A stretch of 64,000 nt of DNA from Azospirillum sp. TSO35-2 (GCF_003116095.1 NZ_LGRA01000022.1:321940-385939), one strand, 5' to 3'; positions 17,915-28,062 are shown, counted from the first letter of the stretch. Notes: generated by a model from the sequence alone, not told the origin. Numbers and translations are program-made.

Positions 17915-18988
17915 ATGACCGCTGATGTCCATGCCGCTCCGGCGGCCCGCCCCGCGATGGGCCTGTTCGAGCGCTATCTCAGCCTGTGGGTGGCGCTGTG
18001 CATCGTCGCCGGCATCGCCCTCGGCCATCTGGTGCCGGGCGCGTTCCAGGCGATCGCCGCGGCGGAGGTCGCCAAGGTCAACCTGCCGGTGGCGGTGCTG
18101 ATCTGGCTGATGATCGTGCCGATGCTGCTGAAGATCGACCTCGGCGCGCTCGCCCGGGTCAAGGAGCACTGGCGCGGCATCGGCGTGACGCTGTTCATCA
18201 ACTGGGCGGTCAAGCCCTTCTCGATGGCGCTGCTCGGCACGCTGTTCATCGGTCATCTGTTCGCCCCGCTGCTGCCCCAGGACCAGATCCCGTCCTACAT
18301 CGCCGGCCTGATCCTGCTGGCCGCCGCCCCCTGCACCGCGATGGTCTTCGTGTGGTCCAACCTGTGCGAGGGCGAACCGCACTACACGCTGAGCCAGGTG
18401 GCGCTGAACGACATCATCATGGTCTTCGCCTTTGCGCCGCTGGTCGGGCTGCTGCTCGGCGTGGCGTCGATCACCGTGCCCTGGGGCACGCTGCTGCTGT
18501 CGGTTCTGCTCTACATCGTCATCCCGGTGGTGGCCGCGCAGGTGTGGCGGCGCCGCCTGCTGGCGACCGGAGGCGAGCCGGCGCTGACGCGCACGCTGGG
18601 CGTGATCCAGCCGGTGTCCCTGGTGGCGCTGCTGACCACGCTGGTGCTGCTGTTCGGCTTCCAGGGGGAGCAGATCCTGGCGCAGCCGCTGGTGATCCTG
18701 CTGCTGGCGGTGCCGATCCTGATCCAGGTCTATTTCAACGCCGGCCTGGCCTACTGGCTGTCCCGCCGCTTCGGCGTGGCGTGGTGCGTGGCGGCGCCGG
18801 CGGCGCTGATCGGCGCGTCGAACTTCTTCGAGCTGGCGGTGGCCGCCGCCATCAGCCTGTTCGGCCTCGGCTCCGGTGCGGCGCTCGCCACGGTGGTCGG
18901 CGTGCTGGTCGAGGTTCCGGTGATGCTGTCGGTGGTGCGCATCGTCAAGGCCACCAGGCCCTGGTACGAAGGACGCAACCATGCATGA
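17915..18988 (+). CDS. acr3: Arsenite efflux pump Acr3
   Basis: Inner-membrane arsenite exporter of the ACR3/BASS family, 357 residues with about ten helices. The family block [14 protein letters not shown] carries the conserved cysteine, and the C-terminal helices include the [10 protein letters not shown] motif. ATG 17915 is chosen; the frame is open from a TTG at 17897 but that start is weak. It overlaps arsH by eight bases. Confidence 0.95.
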   Translation: MTADVHAAPAARPAMGLFERYLSLWVALCIVAGIALGHLVPGAFQAIAAAEVAKVNLPVAVLIWLMIVPMLLKIDLGALARVKEHWRGIGVTLFINWAVKPFSMALLGTLFIGHLFAPLLPQDQIPSYIAGLILLAAAPCTAMVFVWSNLCEGEPHYTLSQVALNDIIMVFAFAPLVGLLLGVASITVPWGTLLLSVLLYIVIPVVAAQVWRRRLLATGGEPALTRTLGVIQPVSLVALLTTLVLLFGFQGEQILAQPLVILLLAVPILIQVYFNAGLAYWLSRRFGVAWCVAAPAALIGASNFFELAVAAAISLFGLGSGAALATVVGVLVEVPVMLSVVRIVKATRPWYEGRNHA

Positions 18989-19742
18989 CATCGAGACGAC
19001 CGGACGGGACTCCCTGCCGAGCCTGGACGAGCGCTTTTTCGAGGTGCCCGACCTCGATGGGCTGACGCCGGAACGGCCGTCGACGCATCCGCCGCGCATC
19101 CTGCTGCTCTACGGCTCGCTGCGGGAACGCTCCTACAGCCGTTTCCTGACCGAGGAGGCCGCCCGCCTGCTCCGGCGCATGGGGGCGGAGACGCGCATCT
19201 TCGACCCACGCGACCTGCCGCTGCCGGACAGCGTGCCGGCCGATCACCCGAAGGTGGCGGAACTGCGTGCCCTGTCGCAGTGGTCCGAAGGGCAGGTCTG
19301 GGTCAGCCCGGAGCGCCATGGCACCATCACCGGCGTCCTGAAATGCCAGATCGACTGGCTGCCGCTGGAAAGCGCCGGCATCCGGCCGACGCAGGGCCGG
19401 ACGCTGGCGGTGATGCAGGTGTCCGGTGGCTCGCAGTCCTTCAACGCGGTGAACGCCATGCGGGTGCTGGGGCGCTGGATGCGCATGGTGACCATCCCGA
19501 ACCAGTCGTCCGTCGCCAAGGCCTACCAGGAGTTCGACGAGGCCGGGCGGATGAAGCCGTCCGCCTATTACGACCGGGTGGTGGACGTGATGGAGGAGCT
19601 GGTCAAGTTCACCCTGCTGGTGCGCGACCGCAGCGATTGCCTGACCAGCCGCTACAGCGAGCGCCGCGACGCCGGGCTGAAGGCCGAAACCGAGGCGCAA
19701 GCCCTGGTCGCCGCGGCGATGAGCGGCGAGCGGACGGCCTGA
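18981..19742 (+). CDS. arsH: ArsH NADPH-dependent FMN oxidoreductase
   Basis: A flavoprotein that oxidises trivalent organoarsenicals and protects against them. The 253-residue product shows the flavodoxin-like [20 protein letters not shown] loop (about 40-58) and the ArsH block [20 protein letters not shown]. Last gene of the ars operon; the start overlaps the end of acr3 and a 24-base gap separates it from the convergent sdaA. Confidence 0.95.
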   Translation: MHDIETTGRDSLPSLDERFFEVPDLDGLTPERPSTHPPRILLLYGSLRERSYSRFLTEEAARLLRRMGAETRIFDPRDLPLPDSVPADHPKVAELRALSQWSEGQVWVSPERHGTITGVLKCQIDWLPLESAGIRPTQGRTLAVMQVSGGSQSFNAVNAMRVLGRWMRMVTIPNQSSVAKAYQEFDEAGRMKPSAYYDRVVDVMEELVKFTLLVRDRSDCLTSRYSERRDAGLKAETEAQALVAAAMSGERTA

Positions 19743-19766
19743 CACGGTCGACGGCCCGCCCACGGG

Positions 19767-21176
19767 TCAGGCGACCCAGTGCACCGGGTCGAGATCCTGC
19801 GTCGCCTGCGCGCCGGCGATGGGGAGGACCTTGACCGCCAAGCCGCCGCAGGAGGTTTCGCGGTATTTGGCGTCCATGTCCTTGCCGGTCTCGAACATCG
19901 TCTCGATGACCTTGTCCAGCGACACCAGCGGCTCGCTGGTCCGGTGCAGGGCCATCCGCGTCGCGTTGATCGCCTTCATCGCGCCCATGGCGTTGCGCTC
20001 GATGCAGGGGATCTGCACCTGCCCGCCCACGGGATCGCAGGTCAGGCCGAGGTTGTGCTCCATGGCGATCTCGGCGGCGACGCAGACCTGCTCCGGGCTG
20101 CCGCCCATCAGGTCGGCCAGCCCGCCGGCCGCCATCGAGCAGGCGACGCCGACCTCGCCCTGGCATCCGACCTCCGCGCCGGAGATGGAGGCGTTCGTCT
20201 TGTAGAGCGCGCCGATCGCCGCGGAGGCGAGGAAGAAGCGGACGCAGGCGTCGTCGTCCACCGGCTTGATGAACTGGTGATAATAGGCCAGCACCGCCGG
20301 GACGATGCCGCAGGCCCCGTTGGTCGGCGCGGTGACGACACGGCCGCCGGAGGCGTTTTCCTCGCTCACGGCGAAGGCGAACATGTTCACCCAGTCGACC
20401 ACCTTCATCGGGTCGCGCGACAGGGTTTCGGACGAGGCGAGCTGCCGCCGCAGGGTCGCGGCGCGGCGCGGGACGCGCAGCGGCCCGGGCAACACGCCCT
20501 CGGTCGCCATGCCGCGCTCCATGCAGGCGCGCATCGTCTGCCAGATCCCGCCGAAATAGTCCCGGATCTCATCCCGGCCATGGAGCCGCACTTCATTCTC
20601 CAGGACCAGCCCGGAGAAGGACAGGCCGGTGGAACGGCAGTGGGCCAGCAGCTCCGCGGCGGTCGCGTAGGGGTAGGGCAGGTCGGCCAGACGGGCCGGC
20701 GGCGTGCCGAACTCCTCGTCGCTGACGATGAAGCCGCCGCCGATGGAATAGTAGGTCTTGCCGAGCAGCAGCTCGTCGCCGCTGAAGGCCCGGATGGTCA
20801 TGCCGTTCTCATGCCGGGGCAGGTTGGAACGGTGGAAGGTGATGGCGGTCGCCGGGAACTCCACCGGCCAGCCGCTTCGGCCCAGCGGCAGGCGCCGTGT
20901 GTTGCGCACCTGCTGGATGAAGCCGGGGATCTCGTTGATCACCACGCTGTCGGGCAGGTTCCCGGCAAGGCCGAGGATCAGGGCGGTGTCGGTCTGGTGG
21001 CCCTTTCCGGTCAGCGCCAGCGACCCGTAGACATCGACGGCGACGCGGGTGGCGAGGGTGAGCCGGCCGCCGGCCTCCAGATCATCCACGAACTGCCGGG
21101 CGGCCTTCATCGGTCCAACGGTGTGGGAGCTGGAGGGCCCGATGCCGATCTTGTAGAGGTCGAACATGCTGATCAT
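19767..21176 (-). CDS. sdaA: L-serine dehydratase, single-chain [4Fe-4S] type
   Basis: Deaminates L-serine to pyruvate and ammonia. The 469-residue chain joins the beta domain (opening MISMFDLYKIGIGPSSSHTV) to the alpha domain, with the cysteine-bearing blocks NGACGIVPAV, GCQGEVGVACSMAA and GLTCDPVGGQVQIPCIERNA that hold the iron-sulfur cluster. Length and start match E. coli SdaA (454). It is the second gene after sdaC, 72 bases away, so uptake and deamination are coupled. Confidence 0.96.
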   Translation of the reverse strand: MISMFDLYKIGIGPSSSHTVGPMKAARQFVDDLEAGGRLTLATRVAVDVYGSLALTGKGHQTDTALILGLAGNLPDSVVINEIPGFIQQVRNTRRLPLGRSGWPVEFPATAITFHRSNLPRHENGMTIRAFSGDELLLGKTYYSIGGGFIVSDEEFGTPPARLADLPYPYATAAELLAHCRSTGLSFSGLVLENEVRLHGRDEIRDYFGGIWQTMRACMERGMATEGVLPGPLRVPRRAATLRRQLASSETLSRDPMKVVDWVNMFAFAVSEENASGGRVVTAPTNGACGIVPAVLAYYHQFIKPVDDDACVRFFLASAAIGALYKTNASISGAEVGCQGEVGVACSMAAGGLADLMGGSPEQVCVAAEIAMEHNLGLTCDPVGGQVQIPCIERNAMGAMKAINATRMALHRTSEPLVSLDKVIETMFETGKDMDAKYRETSCGGLAVKVLPIAGAQATQDLDPVHWVA

Positions 21177-21196
21177 GGTCTTGATCCTTAACCTGG

Positions 21197-21228
21197 GGCG
21201 CCGCCCCCTGTCGCCAGGGAGCGGCGCC
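21197..21228. terminator. Intercistronic hairpin between sdaC and sdaA
   Basis: GGCGCCGC at 21197-21204 pairs with GCGGCGCC at 21221-21228, and inside it CCCTG pairs with CAGGG around a TCGC loop. There is no T-run, so it is more likely an mRNA-processing or partial attenuation element than a full terminator. Confidence 0.5.
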
Positions 21229-21248
21229 GGATTGGCCGGCTCGGGTTT

Positions 21249-22523
21249 TCAGAGGCTGAGCAGGGAGTAGAGGATGGCGGAGATCGCCACGCTGCCGATG
21301 AACATCACCACCACGTTGCCCGGCTGGCCGGCGTACTTGCGCATGGCCGGAACCTTGCGGATCGCGTACATCGGCATGATGAAGAGCAGGGTGGCGATGA
21401 TCGGGCCGCACAGGGATTCGATCATGCCGAGGATGCTGGGGTTCAGGGTGGCGGCGAGCCAGACGGCGGCGACCATGAACAGCGCGCTGAAGCGGTTGAT
21501 GGCCTTGAGGTCGACGGGCTTGCCCTGGCCGCGCAGATGCTGGGAGAGCAGGCCGTTCAGGCCTTCACGGGCGCCGAGATAGTGGCCGAAGAAGGACTTG
21601 GTGATCGCCACGAACGCCACGGCCGGGGTCAGGTAGGCCATCAGCGGGTTGTCGAACTTGTTGCCCAGGTAGGACAGGATCGAGATGTTCTGCGCCTTGG
21701 CATCGGCCAGATCCTGCGGGGTCAGGCTGAAGACGCAGCTGAAGACGAAGAACATGACGACCAGGACCATCATGACCGCCGCATACTTCTCGATGCGGTT
21801 GCTCTGCGTCTCGGCCTCCTCGCCGTACTGCTTCTGTTGGGCGACGACGAAGCGGGAGATCGCCGGGGAATGGTTGAAGGAGAAAACCAGGGCGGGGATG
21901 CTGAGCCACAGGGTCAGGCTGAACTTACCGACGGTCGGCACCTCGTTCAGGATCGCGCCGTTCCAGTCGTTGGCCAGATAGAGCCCGATGCCGATCAGCA
22001 CGATGACGAAGGGATAGACGAGCCAGCTCATCACCCGCACCACCATCTGCTCGCCCAGCTTGATGACGGCCATCAGGCCCAGGATCAGCCCCAGCGACAG
22101 CAGCATCCGCGGCGGCGGCACCATGCCGAGCTGGTGCACCATGAAGCTCTGGACCGTGTTGGTCAGGCCGACGCCGTAGATCAGCAGGATCGGCAGGATG
22201 GTGAAGAAATACAGCAGCGTGATCAGCTTGCCCGCCGTCGCCCCGAAATGCTCCGCCACCACTTCCGTGATGTCGCTGCCCGGCTTCGACGAGGAGAGAA
22301 TGAAGCGGCACAGCCCGCGGTGCGCCAGATAGGTCATCGGAAAGGCGATGAGCGCCATCGTTGCCAAGGGCCAGAATCCGCCAAGCCCGGCATTGATCGG
22401 AAGAAAAAGGGTCCCGGCGCCAATAGCTGTGCCGAAAAGACCCAGCATCCACATCGTATCATGTTTCGTCCAGGCCAGAGGTGGGTTCCCAAGCCTTGTG
22501 GTTTCCGTTGAGATACTGACCAT
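21249..22523 (-). CDS. sdaC: Serine transporter SdaC, HAAAP family
   Basis: Proton-coupled L-serine (possibly threonine) importer, 424 residues, about eleven helices, close in length to E. coli SdaC (429). The opening [20 protein letters not shown] and the block [17 protein letters not shown] are typical. ATG 22523 has GGAGG eight bases upstream; the frame extends further but without support. It is transcribed away from btsS, and two BtsR-type repeats lie 138-166 bases upstream of its start. Confidence 0.94.
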   Translation of the reverse strand: MVSISTETTRLGNPPLAWTKHDTMWMLGLFGTAIGAGTLFLPINAGLGGFWPLATMALIAFPMTYLAHRGLCRFILSSSKPGSDITEVVAEHFGATAGKLITLLYFFTILPILLIYGVGLTNTVQSFMVHQLGMVPPPRMLLSLGLILGLMAVIKLGEQMVVRVMSWLVYPFVIVLIGIGLYLANDWNGAILNEVPTVGKFSLTLWLSIPALVFSFNHSPAISRFVVAQQKQYGEEAETQSNRIEKYAAVMMVLVVMFFVFSCVFSLTPQDLADAKAQNISILSYLGNKFDNPLMAYLTPAVAFVAITKSFFGHYLGAREGLNGLLSQHLRGQGKPVDLKAINRFSALFMVAAVWLAATLNPSILGMIESLCGPIIATLLFIMPMYAIRKVPAMRKYAGQPGNVVVMFIGSVAISAILYSLLSL

Positions 22524-22619
22524 AGTGATGCCTCCGGCAGTCCGGTTACATCGGATGGATAACCCATCACGGTGAAGCTGCGGTTGGTTGACCTGAGGCA
22601 AAGCTACCAATACTTTGGC

Positions 22620-22625
22620 CGTCAA
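22620..22625 (-). promoter_or_regulatory. Possible -35 element of sdaC
   Basis: On the minus strand TTGACG lies about 36 bases downstream of the BtsR-type repeats and upstream of sdaC. No good -10 follows at 16-18 bases, as expected for an activator-dependent promoter. Weak evidence. Confidence 0.25.
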
Positions 22626-22657
22626 TCTCGCTCGAACGCGGGAACGGAGGAATAGCC

Positions 22658-22689
22658 AAATGAGCGGTGGAATGGGGAAATGAGCGGTG
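22658..22689 (-). promoter_or_regulatory. Putative BtsR operator (direct repeat)
   Basis: AAATGAGCGGTG occurs twice, at 22658-22669 and 22678-22689. Read on the minus strand each copy contains ACCGCTCA, which equals the half-site described for E. coli BtsR (YehT), ACC(G/A)CT(C/T)A. The copies are 12 bases apart (20-base period) versus 13 in E. coli. Orientation points toward sdaC. Confidence 0.75.
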
Positions 22690-22894
22690 CCGCCGCTGCC
22701 GGCCGCGGTGCCGGGCGTGGGCCGGCAGGCCTGCCGGGCACCGGACCGAACGTCGCGGCGCCATCGTTTCCGGCGCTTCCCGCTGGCGTTCCGGCCGGCC
22801 GTGCGCCATTACATGGGCCTCACACCAGCGCCAGTCATCACCCGCCCGCCCGGAGCCAGACCCTCCGGATGCACGGGCATTCGGAGCCGTACCG

Positions 22895-24589
22895 ATGCAA
22901 GTCGATCCCGTAGGCCTCTCGCTGGTCCTGCTGCAGCAGATGTGCGTCTACCTGGCGGTGGCCTACCTGCTGAGCCGGACCAAGATCTTCATCCCGCTCA
23001 CCCACGCCAGCATCCGGCCGCCGCACAAGCTGGCCTGCTACGTCATCTTCTCGCTGTTCTGCATGATGGGGACCATCCTCGGGATGCCGGTGGTCCATGC
23101 CATCGCGAACACGCCGGCGATCGGCGCGGTGCTCGGCGGCCTGCTCGGCGGGCCGATCGTCGGCCTTGCCGTCGGGGTGACCGGTGGCCTGCACCGCTAT
23201 TCGCTGGGCGGCGCCTTCGCGCTGGCGGCCGCCATCGACATCGTCGTCCAGGGGCTGCTGGGCGGACTGGTCCACCGGCATCTGGTCGGGCGCGGCAAGA
23301 TCCGCACCCTGTTCGATCCGGTCAAGGCCGGGGGCCTGACCTTCATCGGGGTGATCCTCGAACTGCTGATCGACCTTGCGGTGGCAAAGCCCTTCGACCA
23401 GACGCTGGAGATCGTGCGGCTGATCGCGGTGCCCGAACTGATCGCCAATTCCCTGGGGGCGGCGCTGTTCATCGGCATCCTGCGCGACCGCCGGGCGCTG
23501 GTCGAACAGCAGTCCAGCCTGTTCTCCGCCAAGGCGCTCGCCATCGCCGCGCGGGCCGATGGCGTCCTGCGCCGCGGCTTCAACCAGGAAAACAGCATGA
23601 CGGTCGCCCGGATCATCTATGAGGAGACCGGGGTCGGCGCCGTCGCCATCACCGACCGCGAGAAGATCCTCGCCTTCATCGGCATCGGCGACGACCACCA
23701 TCTGCCCGGCACGCCGATCTCGTCGGCGAGCACGCTGGACGCCATCGCCCGCAACGAGGTCACCTACGCCGACGGCAACGAGGTGCCCTACCAATGCTCG
23801 ATCAGCCCGACCTGCCGGCTGGGCTCGGCGCTGGTCATTCCGCTGGTCGGCGAGGACAACCACGTCATCGGCACGATCAAGCTCTACGAACCGAAGACCA
23901 AGCTCTTCTCGATCATCAACCGCACGCTGGGCGAGGGCATCGCCAAGCTGCTGTCGAGCCAGATTCTCGCCGGCCGCTACGAGCAGCAGAAGGCGCTGCT
24001 GGCGCAGGCGGAGATCAAGCTGCTGCACGCCCAGGTCAACCCGCACTTCCTGTTCAACGCCCTGAACACCATCGCCGCCGTCACCTGCGACGATCCCGCC
24101 AAGGCGCGCGACCTGATCGGCGACCTGTCGACCTTCTTCCGCATGAACCTCAAGCGCCCGAGCGAGGAGGCCTCGCTGGCCGAGGAGATCGAGCATGTGA
24201 ACGCCTATCTGCAGATCGAACTGGCGCGCTTCTCCGACCGGCTGTCGGTGGAGATCGACATTCCGGACTCGCTGGGCTGGGTGCGGCTGCCGACCTTCAC
24301 GCTCCAGCCGATCGTGGAGAACGCGATCAAGCACGGAACGTCGCAACTGCTCCGCCCCGGGCGCGTGTCGATCAGGGCCCACTGCGACGGTGGGGCGCTG
24401 GTCCTCGATGTCGAGGACAACGCCGGGCTCTACGAACCGAAGCCGGGCGGAAAGGGGCTGGGCATGAACCTGGTCGACCGCCGCATCAAGAACTGTTGCG
24501 GCCCATCCTGTGGTGTTACCGTCGCGTCCGAGCGAGACGTCTTCACCCGCGTCACCATCCGGCTCCCGTTGGAGGTCGCTTCCGCATGA
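22895..24589 (+). CDS. btsS: LytS-family sensor histidine kinase, BtsS-like
   Basis: Membrane kinase of 564 residues, closely following E. coli BtsS (YehU, 561), the high-affinity pyruvate sensor. Order: 5TM-Lyt region (about 8-200) with LLQQMCVYLAVAYLLS and GGLLGGPIVGLAVGVTGGLH; a GAF domain (about 215-360) with the GIGDDHHLPG motif; a coil; the kinase domain with His in LLHAQVNPHFLFNALNTI; ATPase motifs LQPIVENAIKHG and GKGLGMNLVDRR. ATG 22895 has GGAG at 22883-22886; 76 codons upstream in frame are unsupported. It overlaps btsR by four bases. Pyruvate is the product of SdaA, which explains the neighbourhood. Confidence 0.93.
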   Translation: MQVDPVGLSLVLLQQMCVYLAVAYLLSRTKIFIPLTHASIRPPHKLACYVIFSLFCMMGTILGMPVVHAIANTPAIGAVLGGLLGGPIVGLAVGVTGGLHRYSLGGAFALAAAIDIVVQGLLGGLVHRHLVGRGKIRTLFDPVKAGGLTFIGVILELLIDLAVAKPFDQTLEIVRLIAVPELIANSLGAALFIGILRDRRALVEQQSSLFSAKALAIAARADGVLRRGFNQENSMTVARIIYEETGVGAVAITDREKILAFIGIGDDHHLPGTPISSASTLDAIARNEVTYADGNEVPYQCSISPTCRLGSALVIPLVGEDNHVIGTIKLYEPKTKLFSIINRTLGEGIAKLLSSQILAGRYEQQKALLAQAEIKLLHAQVNPHFLFNALNTIAAVTCDDPAKARDLIGDLSTFFRMNLKRPSEEASLAEEIEHVNAYLQIELARFSDRLSVEIDIPDSLGWVRLPTFTLQPIVENAIKHGTSQLLRPGRVSIRAHCDGGALVLDVEDNAGLYEPKPGGKGLGMNLVDRRIKNCCGPSCGVTVASERDVFTRVTIRLPLEVASA

Positions 24590-25305
24590 TCAACGTCCTC
24601 ATCGTCGATGACGAGCCGCTGGCTCGCAAGGAGCTTCGTCGCGTCCTCTCGACCGCCGACGACATCACCATCATCGGGGAGTGCAGCAACGCGATCGACG
24701 CCGTCGGCGTGATCAACCGGGAAAAGCCGGACGTGGTCTTCCTCGACATCCAGATGCCGCGGGTGAGCGGCATCGAGATGCTGAGCATGCTCGACCACGA
24801 GAAGATGCCCCACATCGTGTTCCTCACCGCCTACGACGAGTACGCGGTGCAGGCCTTCGAGCAGCATGCCTTCGACTATCTGCTGAAGCCGGTCAACCAG
24901 GCCCGCCTCGACAAGACCCTGCAGCGCCTGCGTCGCGACCGCGAACCGCAGAAGATCGGCCTGCTGCCGGGCGCCAGCCAGCTCCGCCAGATTCCGTGCT
25001 TCGGCCAGCACCATGTCCAGCTCCTGAGGATGGAGGAGGTCGAGTGCGTGGCGTCCGGGGTCAGCGGGGTCTCGGTGATCGCCACCGACGGCAGCGAGCG
25101 GCCGACGGACCTCCCGCTGCACATCCTGCAGGACCGGACGCCCCTGCTGCGCTGCCACCGGCAGTATCTGGTCAATGTGGACTGCATCGAGAAGATCAAG
25201 TTCCTGGAGAACGGGCTCGCCGAGATCATCACGAAACGCGGCAACACCATCCCGGTCAGCCGGCGCTTCCTGCCGCAGATCAAGGATCGGCTCGGCATCC
25301 TGTGA
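24586..25305 (+). CDS. btsR: LytTR response regulator, BtsR-like
   Basis: Response regulator of 239 residues: receiver domain (1-115, acidic pair at DDE, phospho-acceptor in VVFLDIQMPRVSG, KPVNQ) and a C-terminal LytTR DNA-binding domain (about 135-238, with RQYLVNVDCIEKI and PVSRRFLPQIKDRLG). Translationally coupled to the kinase through ATGA. The repeats in front of sdaC fit the known BtsR half-site. Confidence 0.94.
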   Translation: MINVLIVDDEPLARKELRRVLSTADDITIIGECSNAIDAVGVINREKPDVVFLDIQMPRVSGIEMLSMLDHEKMPHIVFLTAYDEYAVQAFEQHAFDYLLKPVNQARLDKTLQRLRRDREPQKIGLLPGASQLRQIPCFGQHHVQLLRMEEVECVASGVSGVSVIATDGSERPTDLPLHILQDRTPLLRCHRQYLVNVDCIEKIKFLENGLAEIITKRGNTIPVSRRFLPQIKDRLGIL

Positions 25306-25337
25306 CATGACGCGGGTGGCGCTCCAGGTCGGCCGGG

Positions 25338-26021
25338 TCAATCGTCCCAGGGCTTGGGGTCGGGGCGGGTGTCGGGCGGCAGCAGGTCGTTGGTGTCCCA
25401 GCTCAGCATCAGCAGCAGCACCCACTCGGCCCGGTTGGAGAAGCCGTATTGCGGACCGCTGGAGGCGACCAGCGAGCCGGAAGTCTTGTCATAGGCGGTC
25501 GCCGCGATCTTGGCGACGCCCTGCGTCAGCTCCTTCTTGAACAGCGAAATCTCGGGGGTGGAGGAGGTGCCGCTGACCGGCAGCGGGATGTCGATGCTGG
25601 GGATGCCGAGCAGGGAGCTTTCGCTGTCCACCGACAGGGCGCCGACCCGCAGTTCCACGATGGTGGCCGCCACGTCGCGCGTCGGCGCCATGGCGGCGCC
25701 GTGGCGCAGCAGGGCGTCGCGGACGGTGGAGATGGCGTATTTGGTGTCGTAGCCCTCGACCCCGGCCGCGTCGACATAGACGCTGCCCTTGACCGCAAGG
25801 CGACCGGCCAGACGCTCCGCCGCCTGGTCGGCCGCGGTGGAGATCAACAGCTGCTCGGTGGCGGAGCGGGCGGGCGTGGTGATGTGGGCGGTGGAACATC
25901 CGGCCAGACCAAGCCCGGCGGCGGCGAGTGGAGCGGCAACGGCGGCCCGGTACAGCCGGCGCCACGCTCCGTTCGCCGCCGGTCGCGGCCTGTGAATTGA
26001 GAGGATCCGTCCGACGAACAT
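25338..26021 (-). CDS. Putative lipoprotein of unknown function (DUF6655-like)
   Basis: A 227-residue envelope protein. A hydrophobic segment ends in a lipobox, AGLGLAGC, giving lipid-modified Cys42 and a long basic n-region. The mature part (HITTPARSATEQLLISTAAD onward) is mixed alpha/beta with no catalytic motif that I recognise; it resembles proteins labelled DUF6655. ATG 26021 is used since a further upstream in-frame ATG adds a non-signal leader. It stands alone between btsR and galD with no obvious link to either. The 185 bases between it and galD show no gene. Confidence 0.75.
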   Translation of the reverse strand: MFVGRILSIHRPRPAANGAWRRLYRAAVAAPLAAAGLGLAGCSTAHITTPARSATEQLLISTAADQAAERLAGRLAVKGSVYVDAAGVEGYDTKYAISTVRDALLRHGAAMAPTRDVAATIVELRVGALSVDSESSLLGIPSIDIPLPVSGTSSTPEISLFKKELTQGVAKIAATAYDKTSGSLVASSGPQYGFSNRAEWVLLLMLSWDTNDLLPPDTRPDPKPWDD

Positions 26022-26206
26022 TGCGCGTTTCCCTGGCCTCCACCGTCGGCAGCCGCGCATGGTGTGGCTGCCACTTTGACGGGGCCTATCCAGGCCGACG
26101 GCCGCTGCCGCGGTCAACGGCGCAGATGTTCAGGTCGGGCGCTGTCCGCTTGGGGGACCCGCAGGCACGGGCTGGGGCGAAGGTCAGGGGTCCCGCGCGC
26201 ATCCGG

Positions 26207-27313
26207 TCAGGCCGGCCGCCCAGGCGCGACGGCGGCCGGCGGTATGACGAAGACCGTGCCGTCCATCAGCAGGCGGGCGGTCCTGACCAGCGCCGCCCGC
26301 CGGATCATGAACGCTCCGGCCACCGTTTCCAGTTCGATGTCGACGGTCAGCCGGCCGCTGGGGTGTTCGACGTCGCAGCGTTTGGACGGTCCCGGCGGGA
26401 TCACCGCCAGCGCCTGCGCCGGGCATCCGTCGAGCAGGCAGGCGGTGGCGACGGTCACCGCCCCCAGCACGCCGATGGAGGAATGCAGGCTGTAGGGGGT
26501 GAAGGTCCGCGTGGCGATCATCCCGCCGTCCCGCGGCGGTGCGACCAGGGTCAGCTTCGGCACCGTCTGGCCCCGCACGTCGCCCAGCCCCATCAGCGGC
26601 CCGGCGGCGATGCGGACCGTCTCCAGGCGCTCCTTCAGCGCGGCGTTGTTCTCCAGTTCATCGGCATTTTCATGGCCGGTCAGCCCGAACGCCGCGGCCG
26701 GCATGACCACCACCGGCATGCCGTTGTCGATCAGCGTGCAGGGCACGCCGGCGATCTCGTCCAGCGCGCGGCCGGTCGGCAGCAGGGCGCCGCATTGCGA
26801 GCCCTCGGTGTCGAGGAAGGCCTGGACCACCGGTGCGTGCCGGCCCGGCACGCCGTCGATGGCGATGTCGCCGTCGTAGCGCACGCGGCCGTTCGGCGTC
26901 TCCACCGTCACCTCGGCGACGCTGTCGGAGTTGACCATGTGGACGCGCACCGTGGTGCGGTCCCCGCTGGGCGCGACCAGACCACGCTCCACCGCGAAGG
27001 GGGCAACGCCGGCCAGGATGTTGCCGCAGTTCTGCGCGGCCGAGACGATCGCCTTGTCCGGCACGATCTGCAGGAACAGGTAATCGACGTCGCATCCGGA
27101 ACGTTCCGATTTCGAAACGACGGCGACCTTGCTGGTCAGCGGGTTGGCACCGCCGATGCCGTCGATCTGGCGTGGGTCGGGGGATCCCATCACCGCCAGC
27201 AGGAGGCGGTCGCGCGCCGCCGTGTCCTGCGGCAGGTCGGACGCCAGGAAATAGGCGCCTTTCGAGGTGCCGCCGCGCATCCACGCGCAACGGATGCCGA
27301 TCTGTTCGGTCAT
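26207..27313 (-). CDS. galD: 4-oxalomesaconate tautomerase (GalD/LigU, PrpF family)
   Basis: Converts the keto form of 4-oxalomesaconate, made by ring cleavage of gallate, to the isomer that the hydratase accepts. The 368-residue protein has the PrpF/GalD opening with RGGTSKGAYF at 13-22, the GIGGANPLTSKVAVV block near 52 and AQNCGNILAGVAPFAVE near 92 with the family cysteine. It lies 20 bases downstream of the TetR regulator, and the rest of the pathway is divergent. Confidence 0.92.
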   Translation of the reverse strand: MTEQIGIRCAWMRGGTSKGAYFLASDLPQDTAARDRLLLAVMGSPDPRQIDGIGGANPLTSKVAVVSKSERSGCDVDYLFLQIVPDKAIVSAAQNCGNILAGVAPFAVERGLVAPSGDRTTVRVHMVNSDSVAEVTVETPNGRVRYDGDIAIDGVPGRHAPVVQAFLDTEGSQCGALLPTGRALDEIAGVPCTLIDNGMPVVVMPAAAFGLTGHENADELENNAALKERLETVRIAAGPLMGLGDVRGQTVPKLTLVAPPRDGGMIATRTFTPYSLHSSIGVLGAVTVATACLLDGCPAQALAVIPPGPSKRCDVEHPSGRLTVDIELETVAGAFMIRRAALVRTARLLMDGTVFVIPPAAVAPGRPA

Positions 27314-27333
27314 GTCAGGGCTCCTGTCTCGGA

Positions 27334-27987
27334 TCAGGGCGCCGCGTCGCTGCCCGCCGGCGCGCGGAAGGCGGCCACGGCGGCACGGACGATCTGGGTC
27401 AGCGCCTCTTCGGTGTTTTCGCCGTCCGCCTCGCCGCCGGACAGCCGGGTCACGCGCCAGGGGTTGATCAGCGTGTAGCTGACCGCCCCCAGCAGGAAAT
27501 GCGTGCGCCAGACGATGTCGGCGCGCGGCAGCTGTGGCAGGCAGGCCTGGAGCGCGTCGATGAAGGCGAGGTTGATGGGGTTGAAGGTCTCCGCGATGAT
27601 CTTTTGCGCTTCCTCGTGCCGCTCCGCCATGACGACGGCGCGCAGCCGGGCGAAGCGGGCGCCGCCGCCCACGCTGCCCTCCGACTGCGACAGCGACGGC
27701 AGGATGAAGGCGCGGACGATCGCCTCCAGCCGGTCGTCCGGGTCGCGGATGCGCTGCGCCTCGGTCAGCAGTTCGCTGCGGCGCCGGTTCATCGGTCCGG
27801 AATGCCGTTCGTAGATGGCGCGCAGCAGCCCGTCCTTCGACCCGAAATGATAGCTGATGCTGCCGAGGTTGGCGCCGGAGGCCTGGGCGATCTCCCGCAT
27901 CGACACCGCGCGGAAGCCGTTCTTCGAGAACAGCTCTTCCGCGGCGTCGAGGATCGCCTCCCTCATCGAGGTTTGACGTTGCGGCAT
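27334..27987 (-). CDS. TetR-family regulator of the gallate genes
   Basis: A 217-residue TetR repressor: helix-turn-helix at about 8-55 (FRAVSMREIAQASGANLGSI, then SYHFGSKDGLL) and a larger helical ligand domain. ATG 27987 is preferred because the HTH begins right after it; an in-frame ATG at 28107 adds a 40-residue tail lying in the promoter region. In Pseudomonas putida the gal genes use a LysR regulator (GalR), so control here is different. Two near-identical operators lie in the adjacent divergent gap. Confidence 0.88.
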   Translation of the reverse strand: MPQRQTSMREAILDAAEELFSKNGFRAVSMREIAQASGANLGSISYHFGSKDGLLRAIYERHSGPMNRRRSELLTEAQRIRDPDDRLEAIVRAFILPSLSQSEGSVGGGARFARLRAVVMAERHEEAQKIIAETFNPINLAFIDALQACLPQLPRADIVWRTHFLLGAVSYTLINPWRVTRLSGGEADGENTEEALTQIVRAAVAAFRAPAGSDAAP

Positions 27988-28042
27988 CAACACGGGAACG
28001 ACCTCACGCTGGGGACGGGACGACGATGGCCATCCTAACGCG

Positions 28043-28062
28043 ATTTGGTCGTCTGTACAAAT
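28043..28062. promoter_or_regulatory. TetR-type operator 1
   Basis: ATTTGGTCGTCTGTACAAAT is an imperfect palindrome with ATTTG/CAAAT ends. It lies 56 bases upstream of the TetR gene start and is repeated in inverted orientation at 28137-28156. Confidence 0.7.
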
